DNA of 64,000 nucleotides from Plectosphaerella cucumerina. Taxonomy: Eukaryota > Ascomycota > Sordariomycetes > Glomerellales > Plectosphaerellaceae. Numbering within the stretch: position 1 is the first letter of the stretch; each line of letters begins with the position of its first letter. The notes under the pieces are model-generated. The model saw nothing but the letters and a program-made list of their open reading frames with translations. It was not told where the DNA came from and made no database searches. Made by a program: the position numbers and the translations under genes. Of this stretch, positions 32,925-46,000 are shown piece by piece. The stretch spans positions 1,674,001-1,738,000 of the forward strand of contig JAGPXD010000002.1 in NCBI GenBank assembly GCA_020746995.1, given 5' to 3'.

Positions 32925-33919
32925 GTCGAGGAACGAACGGGAGATGCAAGCTACGCGGTAATCTTGGTCTCGTAAACAACGTGCACCAGGTCAACGGACG
33001 CCATCGATGATATAGCAGCAACTTCGACCGGAATATCCGTCTGCTGGCCTCCATCAACGTTCCACTTCCTCCAAATTCCTACTCCGAGGAGCCACCCTGT
33101 AGCCAGGGTCGTGAGGAGTCACCGAGCCCGGTGCCATCACGACATCTCTGCAGTACGTTCTCATTAGCAATACCGCCGATCTGACTCCTCGGTGACAGCT
33201 TGGACAAACCCTGCAGAGTGCAGTCTCCCTGAATCAGTAAGACCCCCCGAAGTCGGGGCGGGCCCGACGGTGACATTCGGAGCCCGACTTTTTGACCATC
33301 CCATGCCGGGGAATGGATGCAGTCGATCCGTTTTCGCTGCAGATGGTCCAGTCTAAGCTCCAGCAACATCCCGGCCGCGGGTTCCATCGCATGTCGTCGT
33401 TTGTGGGTTGTGGAGACCCGATAAGAAGGGACGCGGAGGGCGTTCAAGGTTAAAGTCCCCGGCTCCGATGGCGCCATCCGGGCCGGACCTTTCACCATCG
33501 TCCCGGGTCACCGCAGTTTGTCTGCAGTACGCCACTCGATCCGCCGTCGGAATATCGGAGAATCCTTCACGGTGTTGTCGTCGACCCCAGCTCCGGTGAT
33601 AATGGACAAGGCTCATAAAACCCGGACCGGCATCGTTGACTGAGCACGTCACCGTATTTCGGCGGTGATGATAAATATGCTGCAGGTGGGTGAGCTGCAG
33701 AACCAGGACGGGCAATCTCCAGACCTAGGCGTGCTCCGGCGTTGAAGGTGATGAACGAGATATGCGAGGCTCGCCGCGCCGGCATGCGGCAAGTAGATAT
33801 TGAAGGATGAGCACGTAATAATGCCTGCCTCGGTGTGTCTAGGGGCTTAAAAGCCCTGGCGACAACCTCATACCGCTGACTGCGGGCAAGCCAAGACATC
33901 ATCTGCTTCATCGGCCGCA
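32925..33919. promoter_or_regulatory. Divergent promoter region between two M14 peptidase genes
   Basis: About 1 kb separates the divergent starts. No gene is seen. A CATAAAACC at 33614-33622 and a TTAAAAGCC at 33847-33855 lie in front of the rightward gene and may act in its core promoter. A shared region would allow co-regulation of the two peptidases. Confidence 0.4.
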
Positions 33920-35576
33920 ATGCAACTTCCTCAGGGCGCCAGTCTGATGCTTCTCGCCACAACCACGGTGGTCAATGGCCAGCGCTACGCCGACAACCAG
34001 CGCCCTATCGTGAGGGACCCCCCGCTGGTTGCCGCTGCGTTCCCACCCGTCGACGTCGAGCTCCTCTCTCCCGCCTTCTTGAGCCCGGAGACTGTGCCTG
34101 CCGGTTTCGCGGACAATGCCGCTGGTCCTACAGACCAGGACACTCTTGGTGGGTATCTCCCGCCAAGGTCGATCCACAGAGATGCTGATCATCGTCGTAG
34201 AGAAGTTCCTGAAGGACCTGGCCGAGCGTCGGCCGTGGATCACCTACCATGACGACGTCTCTCTTCGATCTGAAGAAGGTCGCTCGCTGCCCTATGTCAA
34301 GCTTTCCACGAACCACACGTCCACGTGCAACTCGGGAAAGCTGAGGCTATACTTCCAGGGTGGCGTTCACGGAGACGAGCCCGGCGGCGACCAAGCGATC
34401 CTCGCATTCCTCGGAAAATTCGCCTCCAACGAGACGTGGGCGCTCTCCGTGCTGAGCAAGGTCGACCTCCTTGTGCTGCCACGCTACAGCCCGGACGGCG
34501 TGGCCTACTTCCAGCGCCAGCTCGCCACCGGCTTCGACCCCAACCGCGACCATGCGCTGCTACAGCGGAAGCAGACGCGGGATCTGAAGAAGCTCATCAA
34601 CGACTTCAATCCCCATATCGCCCTTGACGCGCACGAGTACACGGGCGTGAACCCAGTGGGAGCGAACCGGAACTACGTGCGAGCTCAAGACGTCCTCGTC
34701 TCCGCCGTGAAGAACCCCAACATCCACGCCGACATCCGCAGCCTGGGAGAGGGTCTGTTCATCGACACTGTCTTCGACACGGTCAAGGCCGCCGGTTTCC
34801 GTACGGCTCCGTACTTCGTCACGGGAGGCACCGGGGATGATATACGCCTGACGGAGCCGAGCTCCATCAGCCAGGCCGGCCACAACTCGTGGGGGCTTGG
34901 ACAGACCCTGACGTTCCTGACGGAGACCAGGGGCATCCGCCTGGGTGACCAGCACTTCCACCGGCGCGTGGCCGCGGGTCTGACGGCGGCGGAGGCCATC
35001 ATTCAGGTCGCGACGGACAACAAGGATCTGGTCTACGAGACCATCGAGGGAGCTCGTCAGAAGTTCATCGAAGGCGATGACGAGATCATCGTCGTGGACC
35101 GCGCCAGGGTCACCGACACAACCATCGAGTTCATCGACAACACCAGCGGCTCCATCGTCGACGTGCCTGTCAAGTTCAACAACAACACGCCGTCAGAAAT
35201 CGTCCTCACCCGGCCTCGGCCCGAGGCCTACATCTTCTCTCCTGGTTTCTCCGACGTTACGGAGCGCCTTCGCATCCTGGGCGTGGAGGTCGAAGTCCTC
35301 GCCGACTCGTGGACCGGTACCGTGGAGACACTGACAGTTGAGACGGTGACGCTTGCCACGAGCAGGCACGAGGGTGTGGTCCACGCTGCCGTCACGACGA
35401 CGCCGGGCTCGCGCGAGGTGACGTTCCCCCCTGGTGCGTTTCGTGTCAGTACGCGCCAGCAGAACGCAGCCTTTGCGTTTGTCGCGCTCGAGCCGGAGAA
35501 CATCTCTTCGTTTGTGACGTATAACGTCATACCCATTGAGAGGGGGGACGAGTATCCTGTGTTCAGGATCTTCTAA
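33920..35576 (+). CDS. Secreted M14-family zinc carboxypeptidase, second type
   Basis: Two exons, 33920-34148 and 34201-35576, flank a 52-nt intron (GTGGGT...GTCGTAG, branch GCTGAT) and give 534 residues. A signal peptide (MQLPQGASLMLLATTTVVNG) and about 80 residues of N-terminal region precede the peptidase domain. Zinc-binding H133-x-x-E136 is seen in GGVHGDEPGG and a candidate third ligand, H221, in ALDAHEYTG. The C-terminal 150 residues form a beta-rich extension with no assigned role. It is unlike the neighbouring carboxypeptidase A gene and is not a recent duplicate. It probably acts on peptides outside the cell; its specificity is unknown. Confidence 0.85.
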
Positions 35577-36439
35577 GGGGAGAAGTCGGTCACACCGTCT
35601 GTTGGAGAATTCCATGGAGGGTGAAGGAACTGAGTCTAGATGGCTGTCAATAAACATGATGTAAACTCTCAGGCTGGGCCCGAAACCGCCCTGACTGATG
35701 CCTCCGCCGAGGTCAATGATTAGCCCCTTTTCAAGTTCGCTCCAATGTCACGTTTCTTTGGAGCTAACCTTAGCTCGCGATGTCTATTTGCAGGCCAGCT
35801 ATGTGCCACTGTCAGTAAGCAAGTTCGGTCGGTTCAGCCACAAGCGTGCCATCTCATGATATTTGGTGGTTGCTTCCGGCCAAAAGCAGCGGGGTTCGGC
35901 CCTGAGGATGAGCTGACGTGCAGCTGACAGGTGGTTCGCCCCCTCAAGGCCACTGCTGCACTGCTGATCAGGGAATGAAAGAACCTGAAAAGAGATGGGT
36001 TGGTCCTAGTCGCTGGAGCGTCAGACGCTGAAAGCACAACGCAAAGGTGGCGCGGCCGAAGGCATCGCGGCGATGGACAGTATGTGCGCCCTCGGGAGAT
36101 CCGTCAAGACGGCAACGACGAACCCCAGGAATGCGAGTGCGAGTCCCTGATCTGGGAAAGCTGCGCCGCAACCATGTGCGTAACATGCCTCCAGGGCCAC
36201 CCACCCAATGAGAAGGTCGTCCATCGGCGACATTCTTGGACCGGCCCAACTCAATCCCTGCCAGCTGAAGACGTTGTACAGCACCACGCAGTCCGCGGGC
36301 CCCTTTGTCCAGTCAACGCGGGCTTGCGTCGCTCGGCATGGAGGCTATTTAGGAATTGAGATGCCCCAGGAAACCAGATCTCGTCTGCACTTGCAAGACT
36401 TTTCAGCCATTGTAACACGCATACTCGCCACTCAATAAA
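35577..36439. other. Intergenic region upstream of the monooxygenase
   Basis: No gene is recognised. A CTATTTAG at 36345-36352, about 90 bases before the monooxygenase start, may be its TATA element. Confidence 0.4.
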
Positions 36440-37751
36440 ATGTCCAAGCCGAAGATTGCCGTGATTGGAGCCGGGCCGGCAGGTAAGTCATGGCGTTTCG
36501 ATCCTGGTGTTTCGGGAGGCTGATAGTGACCCAGGCTGCATGCTCGCCAGGCTCCTCTGCCTGGCCGAGATTGAAGTGACCGTCTTCGAGAGTGAGGCCT
36601 CGCCGACGTTCCGGTCTCAGGGTGGCACACTCGACCTTCACACAGACACGGGCCTGCTAGCCATGAAGGAGGCTAGGCTGTGGGACGCGTTCAAGGAACA
36701 CGCCAGGTACGATGGCCAGTATATCGCCTGGGTGGACAGGCACAACACCCAGGTGATGGTCATGGGCGCCGACAGCCGGCGAAACGATGTGCAAGAGCGG
36801 CCGGAGATCGATCGTAGCCGACTACGTGAGATCTTGACGAACTCTCTGCCCGATGGGACGGTCCGATGGGGCCACAAGCTCAAGTCTGTCGAGGCCGACA
36901 ACACTCTCGTCTTCGAGCACACAAAGGTGTCCGGCTTCGATCTTGTCGTCGGAGCGGACGGAACGTGGAGCAAGGTCCGCAAGGCTGTGACGAGCGTGGA
37001 GCCGGTGTTCACGGGCATCGGGCTCTACGAGCTCAACGTCCCGGACGCAGAGAAGACGGCGCCTGACCTGTACAAGCTCGTCAACCGCGGCAGCGTCTTC
37101 GCACACGCCGAGGGCAAGCGACTGTCGGTGCAGCAGATGGGCGACGGCAGCCTCTGCGTCTACACCTCTGAGCTTCGTGACGACAAGGACTGGATGGCCA
37201 GAGAAAAGTGCGGCTACGACTCGGGCGACCTGTCGGCGGTCCGCGAGGCGCTACACAAGGAGTATCACGACTGGGACGACATCTTCCAGCAGGTGTTCGA
37301 CAAGGCGGCAGGCACGCCCAAGCCGAGGTCGCTCTTCATGCTGCCCGTGGGCTGGCGGTGGGAGCACAAGCGCGGGGTGACCATCATCGGCGACGCGGCG
37401 CACGCCATGACGCCCTTTGCGGGCGAGGGCGTCAATGTGGCGCTGATGGACGCGCTGGAGCTGTCGAGGGCCATCATTGCCGCGTCCGAGGCAGGCTTCG
37501 CCGAGGGGGTGCTCGATCAAAAGGTCGAGGCGTTCGAGAAGGGCATGTTCCCGAGGATGGAAAAGGTGTGCCGGCTGACGGACGAGCTGACCAACGACTA
37601 CCTTCGGACGCCTGGGGTACCGCAGAGCATCATGGCAAGGGTCATGACGCGGCATGTCAAGTTCGCGACGCCATGGTTCCTGCATCCGCTCGCGGCGCTG
37701 GGCGTGCACTCGTACATGCTGGCGTACGGACTGATGAAGGGGAAAAAGTGA
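36440..37751 (+). CDS. FAD-dependent monooxygenase, TetX-like
   Basis: Two exons, 36440-36482 (only 43 nt) and 36535-37751, with a 52-nt intron, encode 419 residues. The split is inside the FAD fingerprint and the join restores IAVIGAGPAGCMLARLL. The group-A flavoprotein motifs GADGTWSKVR (DG motif) and GDAAHAMTPFAGEGVNVALMDA (GD motif) are complete. The protein therefore should bind FAD and use NAD(P)H and oxygen to hydroxylate an aromatic or polycyclic substrate. Proteins of this subfamily occur both in secondary-metabolite pathways and in detoxification, including tetracycline inactivation. No biosynthetic core gene lies in the window, so a stand-alone detoxifying role is as likely. Confidence 0.9.
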
Positions 37752-39198
37752 GCTTCAGGGCTTGAGGTGTGGCGGAGGAAGAGTTGGGTGTACGTACTGT
37801 AGGTACCTGTAGGAGTAGCTGCTTCGAGATGCATGCAACATCGTAACAATCATGCTCCCCGCAAGACGCCCGGCATATAGAGTTGCTTGGACCACCCGGG
37901 CCTCTCGGTGATCTGCACGGCAGTCGACATTGCCCGCCTTGCCCGCGTAAAGTAGGAGTGAAGGGATGGGGATGCTTTGGTGAAACGGCCGTCTGTGTTT
38001 CAACTAGCCAAGGTTGGTGATGTTTCCATCCTGGGGTGTCGGTGGACTTTTTTGGAGGGGGTGACGGGGGGTCACAGTGCTGTCAAGCCACAAGCGAGTT
38101 GGGGGCTGGAGCCAATCGACAGCGCGCGTGTGACAGGACCGCCACCATACGGCGGCCCGTCGTTTCCTGGAAGCAGCAGCGCAGGGCAGCACTGCAGACG
38201 GTCTGCAGGGGCAAGCATGCGCCATGGCCGGTCAGACGACGCTCACGGCGCTGAGCCATTCCTCCCCCACGCGGCGCACGAACCGCCCCCCCAGCGAGGT
38301 GACGTCCGGGCAATCCACCTTGGGCTTGATTCTCGAAAACGGTCGGTACCTCGCATTCCATACTGCCCACCCACCGAAGGCAGGTACCTGTATATCGGCC
38401 CTCCTACCCGTCCTGGGCCACCCGCTGCAGGCCGCTGGAGCCCGCTGGAGCATATCCCCTATTGACGTGCATCCGCCCGGGTCGTTCACCCAGAACAGCG
38501 CAGCCCAGGGATTCTATCCAAATCCATCGCATCTCCATCGACCCCGTTCTCCATCGCCGTTCCCACTCGTCCATCCATCACCATCCATCGTCTCCGTGTC
38601 GACCTCCCCTCCTCTCCTTCTCCTGTCGCGCCCTCGCCTCGCCTCGCGTTCGACCATCCATATCGGCCTCATCTGCTCTCGACGCACCTTCCCGACTCTG
38701 TCCAAGTTTTTTTTTTCCTTCACTTCCGCTCGGCCTCGTATTTCGACCACCATACATATCTAGTCCTTAGCTTCCCGCCGCCGGACCGTCTTCGTCTCTC
38801 CGCCCACCCACCGCCACCGCGTCCGTATCTTCTCGCTCGCTCGCTCGCCCCGACTCAAATCCTGTCATGGATACTTGAATCAACCACGACGGCTCTCTTC
38901 CCGACGACACACACAGACACCACATCTTCCTTCCGACCGCTTTTTCGAACCCATCGCAGCAAGCACCCCTTTGGTTAATCCGATCAGCGCCCAACACCGG
39001 ACCGACAGGTGGAGAAGTCGCGACTTGAAGAAACACGAGCCCTCGGGGACCAACGCGGAATATTGCAGAATCCGCCCAGCCCTTTGCCCTCGCCGTTCGT
39101 GAACACGACTTTGTCAGATCTTGCCCTCACGCAACTTCGGACTGCGCATCCAACACCGCCCACCTGAACCTAATCGACCGACACACATCGCCAGCGTC
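37752..39198. promoter_or_regulatory. Upstream region and long pyrimidine-rich leader of BUD6
   Basis: About 1.45 kb without a gene. From 38520 to 38960 the strand is strongly C/T-rich with a T-run at 38706-38715, typical of the leader of a well-transcribed fungal gene. The first 500 bases are the monooxygenase 3' flank. Confidence 0.45.
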
Positions 39199-42100
39199 AT
39201 GCAGGCTCCGGGCCCTTCGCGCATGCAGCGCCGCTCGCCCAACGCTGAGCCTGGCCCTCCGCCAAACGTCCCTCTGCGCTCCATTTCCCCGGCCGTCGGC
39301 ATGCAGCCTCGCACTTCAACGACATCGACACGGTCCGTCCAGTCTGCCAGCTCCAGGCGCGGCAAGGTAAGTTCTGCCCCTCAGGTTATTCTTTTCAAAG
39401 GAGGCCCTTTCTGACAGAACCATAACCAGCAGGATTCCACGGGCTCGGCCAACATACCCCTTTCTCAGATCGAAAAGAGCGTCACACACCTTCTCGTTGC
39501 CACAAAACAGCTCCTCGAGACCCTCACACAGTGGTCCCGCGGCCAGGCCACCGATGGCCAGGTTTCCGATGTCTACGTCCGCCTCGGCTACGAATTCAAT
39601 ATGGCCTGCCGCGCCTTCTCCGCTATCAATGTCGACACCTCTGATCTCGGGAACGTGCCCGAGCTGCTGCGCAACATACTCGAGGCCACCCTCAGCCAGG
39701 AGGCCAGCACCGAGAGCCTTGAGAAGTACCTGCCTAGGATTCGGGACATCATCATCAACCTCCTTCACGGGCTCAAGAGGAAGCAGCAGAAACTGCGCCA
39801 GAAGCAGGCGAGGGACCGGGAGAGCGGCGCCGCCACCCCCGTCCCAGAGCGCGCCACCAGCACGAGCACCGTGGCCAGCGGCAATACCGGCCTGACCAAC
39901 CTGCTAGAAGAGGGCATCCAGAACGGCTATCGGCCGGATCTGGCGCCCAGAGAAGCCGGCCAGCCCCCAGACCTCGGTGCCTCGCCCAGTCGGAACCGCT
40001 TCCCCCCGCGGGATCAGTCTCGCGGTTCGCTCGTTTCCGATCAGTCGTCACTCTCCAGCAACACCATGCAGAACATCCCGGTTTTACCGCCGTATCCCGA
40101 CAATAGTTCTGGGGGTGGTGGCGCCTCCATACCCCCTGCGCCGCCCAACGATCTCAACCTTGATGACTTCCCGCCGCCACCGCCACCACCAAAACAGAGC
40201 AGCGCCCTGGCTGCCCTGCAAAAGGGCGGCGATCTGGAGAGGCGAGCCTCCCGGCGCTACTCGCAATACCAGATCTCGAAGCACCTCGGTGGCCCCATGA
40301 ACGGCGTGCCCATGCTCCCATCCCAAAATACGCCGATACCAAACAGAGGACGGGGCGAGGTGCGAGAATCTCTTCGTGCGGTACAGGTTCGAGAGTCGAT
40401 TCGTCACAGCCGCAGCACCTCGAACACGTCGCGCGTCGCCGGCGTCGACCCATCTCCAGTGCGGGCTCCGAGCAGGATCGCCGAGGAAGCACCCGCTGCT
40501 GCCGAGCTCCCCGCAGCCACGGACAGCCCCATCGCCAGGACCCCCGACGAATATTTGAGGCCGTCTGCCACTCTCAATGGCCCTCCGCCGGATGCGCTGT
40601 CCGGTGCCCCTGTCTTCTCCCCTGACAAGGAAAAGCCAGGGCCTGACGACGAACCGATAAAGTCCACCGCAGCGCAGCCGCCCGAGATCAAAACCCCCGA
40701 GAAGAAGCGCCAACCGAGCGTCCTGACGGAAGCTTCGCCGCCGTTAACCAAAGAGTTGACCCTCTTCCTGCAGTACAAGTCCAGGGTCAAGAAGTTTGTC
40801 CTCCCCGAGGGCTACAGCGAGCTCTCGCTCGGCAAGTTGCAGCTCGCCTTTATCGAAAAGTTTTCGTGGAACACTCACTCCAACGGTTCGGATCTACCCG
40901 AAATTTACATCCAGGATCCAGTTTCCGGCATTAGGCATGAGCTGGAAGATTTGTCGGACATCAAGGACCGCACCGTCCTCGTGCTCAACGTCGAAGCCCT
41001 GGACGAGGTCAAGCGCCACATCGACGAAGGTATTGGCTCTCTGAGGCAGCTTGTTCAGGATGTGAAGCAGAACGTCGACGACCAAGCCCTGGCCCTCCAG
41101 CGCGTCTCAGAGCGCCAGCAGGAGGCTGCCACCGAGATTTCGAGGCTCGCTACCGCCCCGCCCGTTGCTACGCAAGCAGCAGACGGCACGAAATCGGCCA
41201 TTGCGGGCGCTGGCCGCAAGCTCAACCAAGGACACCTCACCGAGATCCAAAATCTCCGTCGCGACCTCGCCGTCATCCGCCAAACTTACTCCAAGTTCGA
41301 GTCGGACCTGCAGAGCTCCATGTCCGACATTCGCACAAAGGCGAGCATGGTCAAGGCGGTGACGCCAAAGGTCGACGGCGAAGGCGGCAACTCTTACGTC
41401 ACCAAGGGTCGCGAACAGCTCAACACGGACTCGGACAGGCTCGTCATGAAGGTCGACGACCTGCAAGACCTGATCGAGGATCTCCGCAAGGACGTGGTAC
41501 ACCGCGGCGTCCGTCCTCTGCCCAGGCAGCTCGAGGGGGTCGCCAAGGACATCACGCTGCTCGCCAAGGAGCTCAAGAAGGTGCAGGACTTCATGAAGGA
41601 CGAAAAGCCCATCTGGACAAAGATCTGGGAGAAGGAACTCGAGGACGTCTGCAAGGGTCGCGACGAGCTGCGCCTTATGGAGGACCTCATGGTCGACTTG
41701 CAGGACGACCTCGAGAAGGCGTCCGAGACGTTCGCCCTCGTCGAGCAGGCCACCAAGGAGCAGATGAAGGATAACGGCACTGGTTCCTCGGCCGGCACGG
41801 CGCGCAACTTCTCAAAGGGCCTCAACAGCCTCGGCAACGCACTCGACCCAGGTGTTGCCAAGGAAGGCGTTCTCGGGGAAGTCCGTGCCCTCCAACCCAA
41901 CCACGAGGATCGCCTCGAGGCTATCGAGCGCGCCGAGAAGCTGCGGCAGCGCGAGCTCGCCGGCCGCAACGACAACAAGCTGCAGAAGGAGCTACGCAAC
42001 TTTGTCGAGGAGGGCAAGCTCAAGAAGTCCGGCGGCTACGAGGAGGTCGAGCGCGCGAGAAAGGCCAAGGACGACCGTATCCGTCGCGAGGTCTGGGAGC

Positions 42101-42273
42101 GCCAGAATGGCATGCTTCCCATGGACGGTGAGGAGTTTGAAGAAGAGTATGAAGAAGAAGAAGAGGAAGAGGAGGCAGAGGACACAGACGCCGGCGAAGC
42201 CACACCTGAAGCCGAGGGCGGCGCCGCCTCCCCTGTCCCCGCCGTGGGCAAGGAGGCTGATAAGGCACCTTGA
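39199..42273 (+). CDS. BUD6: Actin-interacting protein 3 / polarity factor BUD6
   Basis: Two exons, 39199-39366 and 39433-42273, encode about 1,002 residues. The N-terminal region (SQIEKSVTHLLVATKQLLE and GYEFNMACRAFSAI) and the C-terminal AIP3 domain from about residue 495 (FLQYKSRVKKFVLPEGYSEL onward) with long coiled coils match BUD6/AIP3. The middle 350 residues are disordered and Pro/Ser-rich. The tail is an acidic Glu run. In fungi this protein binds actin and formins at hyphal tips and septa and acts in the polarisome. The acceptor is a CAGCAG (NAGNAG) site, so mRNAs may differ by one Gln at residue 57. Confidence 0.93.
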
Positions 42274-42988
42274 ACCACCTCTTCACCTCGACAGGAGGGG
42301 TGATGAAGCTTGTACGAGAATACTGCACGAAAGACGAAACGGGGCGTCGGTTGGCTGGGGACACAAGGGGCAGCGGACGGGGGATGGGCAACGGGGAGTT
42401 TTTTCTGAACTTGTCGAGAGACGGAGATGGAGATGCATCGACTTCCCCCCAGTCTCATACCAGGCAGGGGGAAGATAATCGAAGAACGATGGGATGGGCA
42501 ACGCATATTGCATCAAGGGGCTGGCTTCCTTTCCAACAAAACCCCAGCCTTTTCGCATATCAAGCCTCGCAGGTCTCCCCTGTTACATAGCGCCGGGCCC
42601 ATGTTTTCCCGCACTTTTAGCACATATGGACCGCTTCTACACACGCAGACGGACGTCTCGTCTTCATAATTCGGCGTGGTGGGCTTCATGCACTCTCTCA
42701 GTCACAGACGCCACACCAAAGATGAACATGCCATGAAATGCAGCCGTTTTTATTTCACGACGCCCGCGCCTCCAGCGCGTTTTGCGCCAACTCGGATCAG
42801 TACAAGTACACTAGAAAATGTAGGACAGGATGAACAAAAACAAAAAATGGCGAGAACGCCGTATCAAAACACGCCCCTCCCCCCAAACTTCCGTCCCTGT
42901 TCTACACCCGTGTCCGGATCGCTAGCCGGGAAGCATTACGCCAAGGAAAAGCAATGCCTTAATAGAAAGGCCACGCCCAAAATCGATC
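42274..42988. other. Convergent intergenic region BUD6 / SNT1
   Basis: This holds the 3' flanks of two convergent genes. No coding sequence is supported; an A-rich stretch at 42819-42850 may be part of 3'-end signals. Confidence 0.5.
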
Positions 42989-43067
42989 CTAGCGACTGAA
43001 CCTATCGGGAGGCCTGTCGTAGCCGTCGCCTGGTCGTAATTGGCGGTTCATCATGGCGTGCTGCTGC

Positions 43068-43099
<32 letters not shown>

Positions 43100-46000
43100 C
43101 CGCTGTTGCTGCTCCTGCTCTTGTTGCTGCTGCTTCGCCAGCATCTCTCTGTGATCGCGATGCTGCATCTCCCGGTGGTCGCGGAGCTGCATCTCCCTCG
43201 GGTCAGGCGGGTAAGGTCCAGGGGGTGGGCCACGGTTGTCAAAGTGAGCTCCGGGGGTGTAGCTTCGTGGCGGTTGGATCTGATCCCTGTGCTCCCGGGG
43301 ACCCGGCGTAGAGGCATAGCGCGGAGGGAATGCCTGCTGAGCCTGGGGTGGAAGCGGCTCTGGCGGTCGCGAGGATGGCGGGGGGAAGCGCCCAGAGATG
43401 GTGTGCTGGTGAGGGTGCTGATGTTGATGCTGGTGGTGCTGAAGCTGATGCTGCGGCGGCGCGGGCTGCCCGTACATGGAGGGCGGGCCCCTTTCCTCGC
43501 GCAGAGAAAGGTGGTGCTGCTGTTGAGGCGGCGGCTGCTGCTGCTGTTGCTGAGGAGGAGGGGCAGCCCAGGCAGGCTGCTGGCCCATCGGCGCCGGAGT
43601 CTGAGGCTTTCCAGGCTGGCCATGGGGCGAGTTCCAGCTCTGTTGCTGCGGCGGCGGCTGGTTCTGCTTGGGCCAGCCGGGCTGTTGCTGTGGCTGTCCA
43701 AGAACATGTCCCTGAGTGGCTTGCGGCCATGCCGTCTCCCTGTTCGGTGGCGGAGGCTCCCGTGCCCTTGCGCCCTGCTGGTGCACGGCGTACGCCGGAG
43801 GGGGCGACCCTGCATGTGAGGTCGGGCCGCCGTAAGGGGGATAGCTACCCGGCGGTGGTCCCGAGTAAGAGTCCCGCGAGACGTGGGACGGGGCCGGGTA
43901 GTGATGGGCTGGAGGCGACCCAGACGAAGGGGGCGCCGGCTGAGGAGGTGGCTGGTGATGGCCATATCTGTAGTAGTCCCGCTCCATCCCGCCCGCCTCG
44001 TGCGGCGAGGCCATGGTGGATCTTGGAGGGTTGAGATGTTGCGCCTGGGGCGAAGCAGTGTAGCTTGGCTTCAGCGACGGCATGCCAGACGGAGGGGGAG
44101 GACCGCTCTCCACGTATTGCATGTAACCCCGGCTGCCTTCGGGACGCAATTCGAGTCCCACCGGAGGCTTTGGCCCAGGCGGAGGACGAGACATGGGACC
44201 AGGCGTCGGTGTAGATGTCGGTGGCTGGGGCTTGACAGGCTCTGGTGCACGCTTCGGTTGCGGAGGATCATCATTGAGCAACGACATGAGGTTAGACGTC
44301 TTACGCTCCTGCGGGGGTGGTCGTGATACATGAGGAGCGGGCGATTGCACAGGCGGGCTCTGCTGTTGAGGCGGGTAGGGCTCTCCCTGATGATGGCCCA
44401 CCATCTGGCGTTGTGCGGTGCTCATGGGCCGCTGAGCCGGCGGGGTGCCTGTCTGAGGCTGCGAGGGGTCGCCGAGCAGGCCGCGAGCATTCTGCTGCTG
44501 TGACGGTTGGCTGAACGGTTGGGGCGCCGACAAAGTGCCACGGAGCGAGTCTTGACGGAGCGATTCCTGGCGAAGTGAGTCTTGACGGAGAGCATCTTGA
44601 CGAAGCGAGTCCTGCCGGAGCGCGTCTTGGCGGAGCGAATCCTGACGCAGCGACTCCTGGCGAAGCGACTCCTGAGGCTGGCGTGCAGGAGGCGCGAGGG
44701 GATCGCCCCTGTGCATCGGCCGGTGCAGCGAGAAGGGCTCGTAAGGGTGATGCGGCGCGGGTCCAGGGGCCTCCTGGGGCAAGCGTGTGCGCTCCAGGGG
44801 GTTGTGCATATCCTTGGGCTGCTGCATGTCCATCTTTTGCCTTTCCATGTGCTCTTGATGACCTGGCGGCACGGACTGGAGGGGCTGCGCCGCGGCGAGA
44901 GTTCTTGGCGGGGCATGCTCGGGGGCGGGAGGCTTCTGTGAGATGCGGACACCCTGCTGCTGCGGCTGCAGTGGCTCGCGCTCGCGCTGATCGAGATAGC
45001 CGAAGCCCGGCTGCAGGGGCGCCCTTAACGGCCGAGCATTGGGCGACATTGCCTGTGTGACCATGGGCTGGCCCATAGCATGCTGCGAGATGGGGAGCGG
45101 CTGTTGCTGCTGCGGCACCTGAGCCAGCGGCTGGTGTGGTTGCGGCTGTTGCTGAGGTTGTTGAGGCTGCTGCGGCTGCGGCTGCTGCTGCTGGGCAGGT
45201 GGCGCCTGAGCGATAGGAACAGCCGGGAAGCGGCCGTAAGATTGGTTCGGTGTCGGTACAGGTGTCGTCTCCATCTTGCCTGGGGTGACGTCGCCAGCCA
45301 GCTCCCTCGAAGCTGACGCCAGCGGCCTGTTCTGCGTGGTGGTAGTAGCGTCGTACTTCTTGCGGCCAGTCTGCGTAGGCGGTGCTGGCGGATCGGGTCG
45401 TTTCTCGCCACGAGCCTTCTTCGCATCTGCTTCGGAGAGCAGGCGCTCCCACTCGGGTTTGTTCGAGTCCCGCTGTCTGACGTAGTAGTTTTTGACCATG
45501 ACAGCCGTCTTGGAGCCCATGTGAGCCGCCATTGCCTGCCAGTCGGAACCAAAGGCCCGCAAAAGACCAGGGAATACGTCCGTTTCTGATACGCTCCAGT
45601 AACTGGATGGTTGAACATGGGTCCGCCGCTCCGCCTGAGGTTGCGACTGCGGCAGCGTTGGTGCTGTTGTTAGTGGCGGCTGGGGTTGTCCCAGATCGAA
45701 CGTCGTCATAGCAGGCTGAGGAGGTGGCGGTGGCTCTGGACGGAGTGATGGCGGTGCCATGACCTCGGAGATGGTAGAACCCTGTAGGCCCATCGGCCTC
45801 TCAGGAACAACAGGCAGCTGCTGCGGCTGTAGCGAGGGGAATGGAGGCTGGATGGCCGACGGTCCTTCTGGTTGCGCGGGCAATCGACTCTCCCCAAGCG
45901 TGGTCGGCAGCCCTTGCAGGGGCTCTGGAATAGGAACACGAGAGTTAGACCTCGATCTGCCCTTGCCGGATCCCGTGGCGCCCGGCACGAGGGTCTGACC

